Origin: Phlebiopsis flavidoalba
Lineage: Eukaryota > Basidiomycota > Agaricomycetes > Polyporales > Phanerochaetaceae
Reading direction: 5' to 3'
DNA length: 64,000 nt
Assembly (NCBI GenBank): GCA_035772785.1
Contig: JAOCPU010000020.1
Coordinates: forward strand, 434,001-498,000
The number at the start of each line of letters is the position of its first letter. The stretch's first letter is position 1. Under the pieces are notes generated by a model. The model was not told where the DNA came from and ran no database searches. It saw only the letters and a list, made by a program, of their open reading frames with translations. The position numbers and the translations under genes were made by a program. This document shows, in pieces, positions 57,220-64,000 of this stretch.

Positions 57220-60190
57220 CGGTAAAGGTAAAGGTAGGATGTGCACAGAGAGGACGTCCCGTTTGTCGTATGAATGGAGTATACGGATGATAGGGGTTTA
57301 TTGCGTGTACGTGAGTAACACGAACTGGAGTGTCGATGAGCGTCGAGTCTAGTGTTTTCACTCACCATGGCTTCCTGCTTTAGCGAATTGAACAGAGCGT
57401 AAGACAAGAGACAGATGATGAGTCCGGAGAGGAAAGTTCGCGGCAAAGACCAGAAGGTCTCTTCAACTTCGTTGCTTCGAGGAATGGCCGTTTGTATATT
57501 TACACCGTGACAGTGCACCGTTTGATCCTGGCATGAGTGCATCGGGCATCGGCGTGTCGATAACGATTCAGCAGGTGATCGCGGAGATTGAAATGTACAA
57601 ACTCAGTCGACGTCAATGCTCCGCTCGCTTGAATTTCTACTCTAGCTTGAATCTAGCCTTCACTTCACAAACCGAATCCCGCATAGCCCTACGACTGGAT
57701 CTACACAGAGAGCCGACGCTTATGTGTACAGTGACCCTGAGGCGCATGGAACTATGTGAGAGTCCGGTTTCATACCCTGCTCAAGGCGAGAGTTTACTGA
57801 GTCCTGGCGCGAGACGGGCAGGCGGACGACGGAGTATTGACAAATTGGAAGTTCAGCATTGCTAAAATCACATTCGAATTTTTCTTCGAGGCTGTGACTA
57901 TCAATCGAATACCGGTACAAAATGAAGTGTTGGGAACGACGTGAATTTGAAATCAGGGAAAGTCAGTATAGCCAATCGCTCGACTCGACTTGAATCGTCT
58001 ACGAGGTCCCGGCACCCTCTCGTCAAGATGGCCAAGTAATACGCAAGCATGAGGTGCTGAAGCTATCATGAGCTCATTTTTAAACCAGGTAAATAGAGTA
58101 ATTGCCTTGTTCTGAGATTTGGACAGCTTTAAAACCATGTAACTTGTGGCATATACAGAGCCCAAGACCGTCCTCTTCGCACCAATACCATCGGACAGAA
58201 CAAGTCGATTATTGACCGCGCATACCTTCCGAACTCGAGTCTTACGGAATCAAGGTCGATATATGCGCGGCGCATATGACATGGTACAGCCAACGCCACA
58301 ATGACTAGAAAAAGGTGCGCCCCCCTAAGCTGCGGCGTTATACACTGCTCGACGAGAATGACATGTCCACCATTTGTCAGGCCTCAGGATACTGCACACG
58401 ACGCCGGGCTCGATCGCAAGATTCATGGACCTTTCTAGATCAGCCACCGTTGGTCGGTATTATTTCCATCAAGGTTACGACACACTGTGCAGCTTAGACC
58501 CTGTGTGTGCCTCTCATCTGAATCAGGAACATGTGGCTGACGCGACCTGAGATTTAGTAGTGCCGATTCCTTATGTATTGATAGCAACACGCCCGTTCGC
58601 CGTGGTGCACCCCCTCCACCGACAATATCGTCTACCATATCGCAGCCTTCTTACGCGATTTCATACTTCGCTTCCTCACCACGCTAATCTACCTTTATCT
58701 CCAGGTCTCTTCATTCCCGCCATCTACCATGAATTCATCCACAATAGTTCCATTAATCCCTGAAAGTACGCTCAATTGCGGTCACCGCGCATTTCCATTC
58801 ATCGCACTTCGTCAGAGTGCTGCATACATGGAGATGCTAGTACTCCATTTGAAGAGAAAGCTTTGTGAGATACTATGCTCAATTTGACTCCTGATTAACC
58901 GCTGCACTACCCTCATAGCGGACACCGTTTCTCGGGCTATACATTTGAGGCGCAGTCCCTCTGACAGCGTTTCTATGAAGTAACCCCGTGTCTTCATGTG
59001 TCTAGACGAGCATCAAGATACCTCGGTGCCTCAGAAAGGCTAGTCCACTGTCCTGTGCCACTACCGTATGGCCATCCGCCAAGGGCCCCCATGTCGCTCA
59101 ATTTCCGCCGTGCCCCTATGCGTGGGAATCATTTGGGGGACCATTGCTCCTCGGTCTGACCTGAACAGCTCTGGCATGGGATTGCGCATACTGCGCAGAT
59201 CTACCGCCCGTTCCCGACGACCCACCTCTTTACGTGTAAACCGGCGACCAGCCCTCTTATCGTGGGTGCATCGGAACCATCGGGCGTTATTCGTACGTTT
59301 GCACCAACTGTACATGTCCTATCCTGAATGGCCCATCACCCCGTGTTGACTGCCATATGTAGCGGGATCGTCTCGGAGTAACCCAAACGCAGGAGAGAAC
59401 AGCTACAAAACCTCGTTTCTGGTATCTGTTCAAGGCAACACTCGTCTACTTCCTGCGAGATGGGGCAGCACGTTGGCGGGGCGCAAACGCCCCACGCCAG
59501 TCGCTCCTGAGCTCGGCTTCTGGAAGAAGCCACCACAACCGGTGCCGTCATGAAGCCTCTGTGGCCGCGCCAGAACTCCGTGTCTCGGAGCCTCCCCTGG
59601 CGTTCGCAGCTCGCAGACCGCGACAGCACGTTGCCCGTGTGCGGCGGCGGAAGCCATCGATGAGCGTTTGCGGCGTCATCGCACCTCTTTCCGGTCGACA
59701 ATCCCCATACAGGCAGCCAGGAATATATTCGACGGATCTGCTCACCTCGTGGCGATTGCCGTACCTCGATCGTGATCACGGTGTCCCGGTTCGTGGATTC
59801 AATGAGATCTCCATCTGACAGTCGGGACCTACCTTCAGCACGGAAAAAAGGCCCCAGCATGCAGACTCTCACAGCTGTCGAGTAAACTGATTTTTTTAAA
59901 TTTTTTTTTTTTGTCGAGAGAATGCTGTCAAGGTGGGTTGTTACAAATATTGGCTGTTGTAATGTCGTAATAATATACGGAAAATTCTATCCGTAGCATG
60001 GCGTAGAAGGCGATCGTGAAGGACAATGAGCATTGTGCTCGTGTAAATGCAAAGAAGTGAGGGGATATGTCGGAAAGCATGTGTGTCGCAAGAACTGATC
60101 AAGGAATACGGTGAGACAGTCACGGTTTCACGTACAAAAAGGCCATGGTTTATGACATGAAGGCCAGCCCGTCGGTAGGAAGAACGTGCC
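57220..60190. other. About 3 kb without a recognised gene
   Basis: Contains the DCN1 leader and several unsupported frames, such as 110 codons at 57533-57865 (+) and 178 codons at 59336-59872 (-). The latter overlaps 85 to 93-codon plus-strand frames, as expected for a GC-rich stretch. No motif or exon structure seen. A T7-AAA-T12 tract lies at 59891-59912. Confidence 0.35.
59891..59912 (+). repeat. Poly(T) tract
   Basis: T7, AAA, T12. On the minus strand this would be a poly(A) run, possibly the tail of a retroposed copy, though no matching body was identified. Confidence 0.6.
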
Positions 60191-60199
60191 GAAGCATCA

Positions 60200-61200
60200 A
60201 ATCGGTCCACTACGATCGCACAACGACTCGTTTCGTGTGCTTCCCTGCGCGCCGACGTTGATTGTGGGGAGTAGGCCTCCGCCATGCTTCGTCAGGGTCA
60301 TCACGAAATTCCTCTGAGAGCGCTTCGCCACCGTCGGCCGGATGATGAGGGCGCTCATGGGAAGTTGCGCACGCATACGCAACGTGGAAACCCTGCGTGC
60401 TGCGAATTGGGTGACGGATATGGACATTTGGGTCGTGGGAACGGGGGTTGTGGAGAAGTATGCGACGCTATTGGAAAGAGACAGGTTGCGTCGTGACCCG
60501 TGACCGGTCCGCCTCGTGGTGTGCGTCCGGGGTGGTATGGGCCCGGTGGTGTGTCATTCGGCGAGAGTTGAGGTAGAGGATGAAGATGTGAGGGATTTGT
60601 CGGGGGGGTACGGACGTGACGCTTGATGATTGGCACTATCGCGCGGTGCCGCGGCTTCGAGGTTACACTCGCATCCCCATCCTCCAGCTCCAAGTCAACT
60701 TCAATGTGAACGCGAACGATCTCCTTTCCAGCTCGGGCGAAGAAAGCACGTTCTTCCCTTTGGAAGAAACCCACTTTGTCGGACCACTATAGATTCCAAA
60801 GTGGCGGTGCGGGCGGAAAGAGGGCCATGAGCTCATGTCCGGTAGGTGGTGCGGGATATTTCCGCGGCCCGACGCTGTGGTCGAGAGAAAGATCGAGGTC
60901 TGCGGTGAGGGACGGTCATTAAGAGCGGCTCGGATGTGCTAGCACGACCTACCACGAAGAGAAGATGGCGACAACGGCCGCCGAGGGCGCGAAGGATCTA
61001 GAGGAGACGACGGCGAGACTTGTACGCGCAGCTCCCGCGACGGAGGCGAGCGATCACTAGCAGTGCTGTGCCTGGCGAAGATGACCCGTCGGAATGCGAC
61101 ACAGGGCGCAGGCTGAAGGTGCTCATGGCAGCGGCAAGGCGGGGATTCGGGAGCAAGGATGGGAATCCGAAGAATCAGAGGCGAGTCTTATATACACCGT
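60200..61200 (-). CDS. Proline-rich protein, possibly the C-terminal part of a regulator
   Basis: Minus-strand segments with a coding look. LDHSVGPRKYPAPPTGHELM with ALFPPAP (about 60825-60900) is followed by GFFQREERAFFARAGKEIVR with VHIEVDLELEDGD (60680-60775). A Pro/His-rich stretch then continues beyond 60600 to about 60355. Upstream pieces (61000-61200) are Ser-rich. The KYPAPPTG...FFxREERAFFARAGKEI block gives the impression of a conserved motif seen in basidiomycete regulatory proteins, but I cannot name the family with confidence, and no DNA-binding domain was found upstream. Start and stop are not fixed. At least four frame changes are needed. Confidence 0.4.
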
Positions 61201-64000
61201 GATGTTGTTCAAAGTGGTGTTCCCAAGATGGACGACAGGTTGTCGAAGGAGCTAATTTATGTTGGCGGGGCAGTGCGATCCCCATTCGCAGATGAATGGC
61301 TGTCTGACATCCGGACCGTTGCTAGATAACGGCCTGCCAGCGATTTTCTTTGTTCGTTTTCTGCTCGTCGAGACGGAGAGCCAACGTGGAATTGGTTATG
61401 CAGGGCAAGCGCAAGCCGGATGCAGCCTGGGAGACTCTGGCGTTATTTGTTCCGCCCAAACACGGCCTACCACCGCAGATGACTCTCCCGCTCTCGTGAT
61501 AACTGGTGCGACACACCTCGCCGCGTTACGTCCCATCATGTCTGTTCACCCCAGCTTGGCCTTCCAGAACATGCACCGATTTGCGACTCCAGACCTTCGG
61601 GGATGGCGCACTCAGTGCCCGCCTGAGAATTCAGGACCGCGCTCGCCATGACGCCCTACCGCCGCCGCACGCGTCCACGCGTAATCGCGGCGTCCCTTTT
61701 CGGAGACTGCTCAGCGTGCGCTCATGCATCACTCTCCTTCGCGCAGCACACATCAAGATTCGGTGGATCTCTACCCGTCGCTCAGTCGAACCCGCGTCAA
61801 GTGCCGTACCCGCTGCCCAAACTGGCTGGACACGACTGACGGCCGCCTGCCCTGACGTGGTCTCAACAGTTCTCCATCTACACACAGCGCTGGGTTGACA
61901 GTTTCTGCTTGATACAGCAGATTGGAATGGCGCCTGGTGCCTTTTCTGGGCGAATCGCAACGCCAGGCATCATCGCGAAGCCGCTAAGTACTTCCGTTCC
62001 GAGAAGTCCGTCAACGCTGCGAGGCCGAGGCGACTCAGATGCTCTCGCTAGGTATATGTTCCGGCATCAACACATACTCCGGACGATATTAACGGTGTCG
62101 GGTTTTGCCTACCCGGAATAAGCTTCGAGAGGGTTACCCCTCCGTCGGATTCAGGACCTCCGAACGATAAAGGCTGCCTGGGATCTTCTAGTCATTCGAG
62201 ACGCACCAAATCGACCGAGCATCCCCCGCTGGATAGTGCAATCTCTAGGTGCGTGTCCTTGGATAGCTTTCTAGTCCTACATACGTGTGAAATTGCCGTC
62301 ACTCCTTTACCCACCTTGTGTGTTTTCCAGCGTATGGCAGATGTGAGGACATCATCAAATGGTGTCCATGGGGTTTCCGAGGACCACGGCGGGCTCAATG
62401 ACATGTGGCCCCAGCGACACAGAGAAATAATGAAAACGGACATGAACTGGCACTGAGCGTGGTGATTGTCAAAACAAGCCGCTCAGACATCACAATAATC
62501 TGTTAGTAGTTCGTGTATGCATCTTGTCGTATCTGAAAAGCAGTGGCAAGGTCATCACAGATCGCTGCTCACGCTTCCGATGACGACCAGCAATACCGAC
62601 GCCCCCATGCACCCGCCACTGCTATATCAGCTGCTCCTGGTAACTGTACCCGCCGGTATCCACCAAACTTTGTGCCTGAATCTGGCACCTCTACGTCCGT
62701 CGTTCTCAGCAACTCCACGACACATGTCTGGAAAATTAATCCTTTCACAGCGAGAACCCCGCCTGACCAAGAGGTAGAGTCGCAGACTGCTGTCTGACTC
62801 TGTCAAATCACAGTCATAAAATTCATACAAGTCCAGGGCCCATCTGCCTGTACTCAAAATGAACCTTGTCTCATCGAGTAAGGAAGGTACGCCCAAAATT
62901 GGAATAGAGGGACAAGTATTAAGAAGGATGTCTCTAGGACGTCTTCTCTCAACATCACGGGGCTACCATTCATCCGGTAATCCAACACACATCATTGTTA
63001 GCTTCCCACTCGAATCTGCCACTTATATGTACTCGAGCAGTGCATCTACCCCTCTTCCTGCATGTGCGCAACTTTTGTATGCTTGCGCACCGGTCGGAGC
63101 CGAGCACTCTAGTTCTTGCAGACAGAAGGAGTTCGCCATCGATATCTGAGATAATGAATCAACGTCAGTCGCTCAGTGCTCGCTGCTTTTTTGGTTATCG
63201 GTGGTAATACAGCGAGCGCTGATCTTTCACTACAGACGTTTGGGGTCTTCCGTACGACTGCGGGCTTGACGTCTAGACTTCATCATTCCGGGGCCTGGCC
63301 TACAACGTCCGCATGACGGTGTCCATTTGGATGGGCCTTCTCCTTGGTCGCCCGAGGGTGCTTCTTTCTGTGCCGTTGTCTCTCTAACTCCCGCCTTCCC
63401 AGGGACCGCCGTGAAGCAGGACGTCCATGTCAAGTACACAGCAACTATGTCACGATCATATGCAATGACTTCGGCCAGACCAGCGGGCATGCAAGGTCTT
63501 TCAACTCAGTGCGAACCCCCCGTCGAATTCTCCTAATAACACACTTATCAGGTTTTCTGTCCAGGCCTTGATACCCAAGTCGACGGAAACGCGGTCCGTA
63601 TCGATCATGAGCTGAGCATCCCACACTCCCACTACTTTTTTTTTACAAAAAAAAAAAAACCTTGAGAACCGGCGCGAACAGCTAGGTACAAGAGCGCAAA
63701 TCAAGCTAATAGATCCAGATTTCCACATTACGACGTAGTGCTGAACATGCCTTTCCTAAGTAGCATAATTGGTGCGCTGCTAACGGTGTTGTATCTGAGC
63801 TTCAGACAGCGATACGCAAAGTGGATGTACCTTGACAGACTTCTTTGCTCAATTCCAGTGGCACTGGCCATCGCTCGGTCGAGAGACGAGAGTCGTGATG
63901 CATTTTTGGGGAGTATGCTTGCCTCTAGTCCCTGGAGTACCGGATATTTTCACTCATAATACATCTTGTCAGATTTTCTTGTCTGCATCCAGCTGGTGCG
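61201..64000. other. Unrecognised region to the window end
   Basis: Coding-like plus-strand pieces occur at about 61905-62120 (IGMAPGAFSGRIATPGI) and 62560-62800 (PGNCTRRYPPNFVPESG, VWKINPFTARTPPDQEVES). A hydrophobic frame starts at 63738 (MLNMPFLSSIIGALLTVLYL). They do not join into a gene I can identify. The last may be cut by the window edge. Confidence 0.3.
63636..63659. repeat. T9-ACA-A12 homopolymer palindrome
   Basis: Nine T, then ACA, then twelve further A: the two halves are complementary. It could be a sequence artefact of fold-back reads or a natural simple repeat. Confidence 0.6.

Noticed and set aside
59336..59872. 178-codon minus-strand frame as a gene
   Set aside because: Overlapping plus-strand frames are equally open, there is no motif or splice pattern, and composition is Arg/Ser-rich as in shadow frames.
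1..64000. Prokaryotic operon, CRISPR array or phage content
   Set aside because: Genes are split by spliceosomal-type introns, a nuclear tRNA has an intron, and no regularly spaced direct repeats occur.

Overview
This window looks like nuclear DNA of a wood-inhabiting Agaricomycete (Basidiomycota, probably Polyporales or a relative). Four things point there. Introns are short, mostly about 50-60 nt with GT...AG ends. The gene set is eukaryotic: an EF-1 beta subunit, an APC/C activator, DCN1, FES1 and a tRNA-Ser with an intron. There is a GH115 alpha-glucuronidase, an enzyme of hardwood xylan breakdown. Several secreted or F-box-like families are typical of mushrooms. The species call is inference; no marker gene settles it.

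Layout. 1-8.6 kb: no gene I can name, only weak coding-like fragments. 8.6-11.2 kb: NHX1-type Na+/H+ exchanger (+). 11.7-13.2 kb: Rossmann-fold NAD(P)-binding protein (+), convergent with an OXA1-type mitochondrial insertase (-, 13.6-15.1 kb). 15.7-18.4 kb: a decayed and a fuller zinc-independent MDR oxidoreductase in tandem (+). 18.6-19.5 kb: a coding region I do not recognise. 20.4-22.8 kb: a secreted GPI-type protein and EF-1 beta (both -). 23.1 kb: tRNA-Ser(TGA). 23.6-26.8 kb: Cdc20/Cdh1-family APC/C activator and a one-TM protein (both -). 28.5-31.5 kb: an F-box-like fungal protein and a small cysteine-containing secreted protein (both +). 32.9-37.1 kb: GH115 (+), convergent with FES1 (-, 37.3-38.6 kb). 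39.4-43.9 kb: two head-to-head membrane-protein genes. 44-48.4 kb: nothing recognised. 48.4-50.7 kb: ornithine aminotransferase (-). 51.5-53.3 kb: DHHC palmitoyltransferase (-). 53.5-55.5 kb: two TA-flanked miniature inverted-repeat elements either side of an Rpp14-like RNase P/MRP subunit gene (+). 55.9-57.2 kb: DCN1 (-). 57-64 kb: mostly unrecognised, with one proline-rich coding region near 60.2-61.2 kb.

Almost every recognisable gene changes reading frame one to several times inside otherwise well-conserved exons, while splice sites and conserved residues survive. Because this affects single-copy housekeeping genes as well as the rest, I read it as uncorrected long-read indel error rather than real pseudogenes. 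CDS entries therefore span a locus from start to stop; they are not single open frames.

The genes do not form one pathway. They are an ordinary mixture of housekeeping, transport, proteostasis (FES1, OXA1), ubiquitin control (APC/C activator, DCN1) and lignocellulose use (GH115). I saw no convincing new multi-gene system. The best leads are the two mobile elements, the decayed oxidoreductase copy, the unrecognised coding block at 18.6-19.5 kb and the small secreted protein at 30.7 kb.
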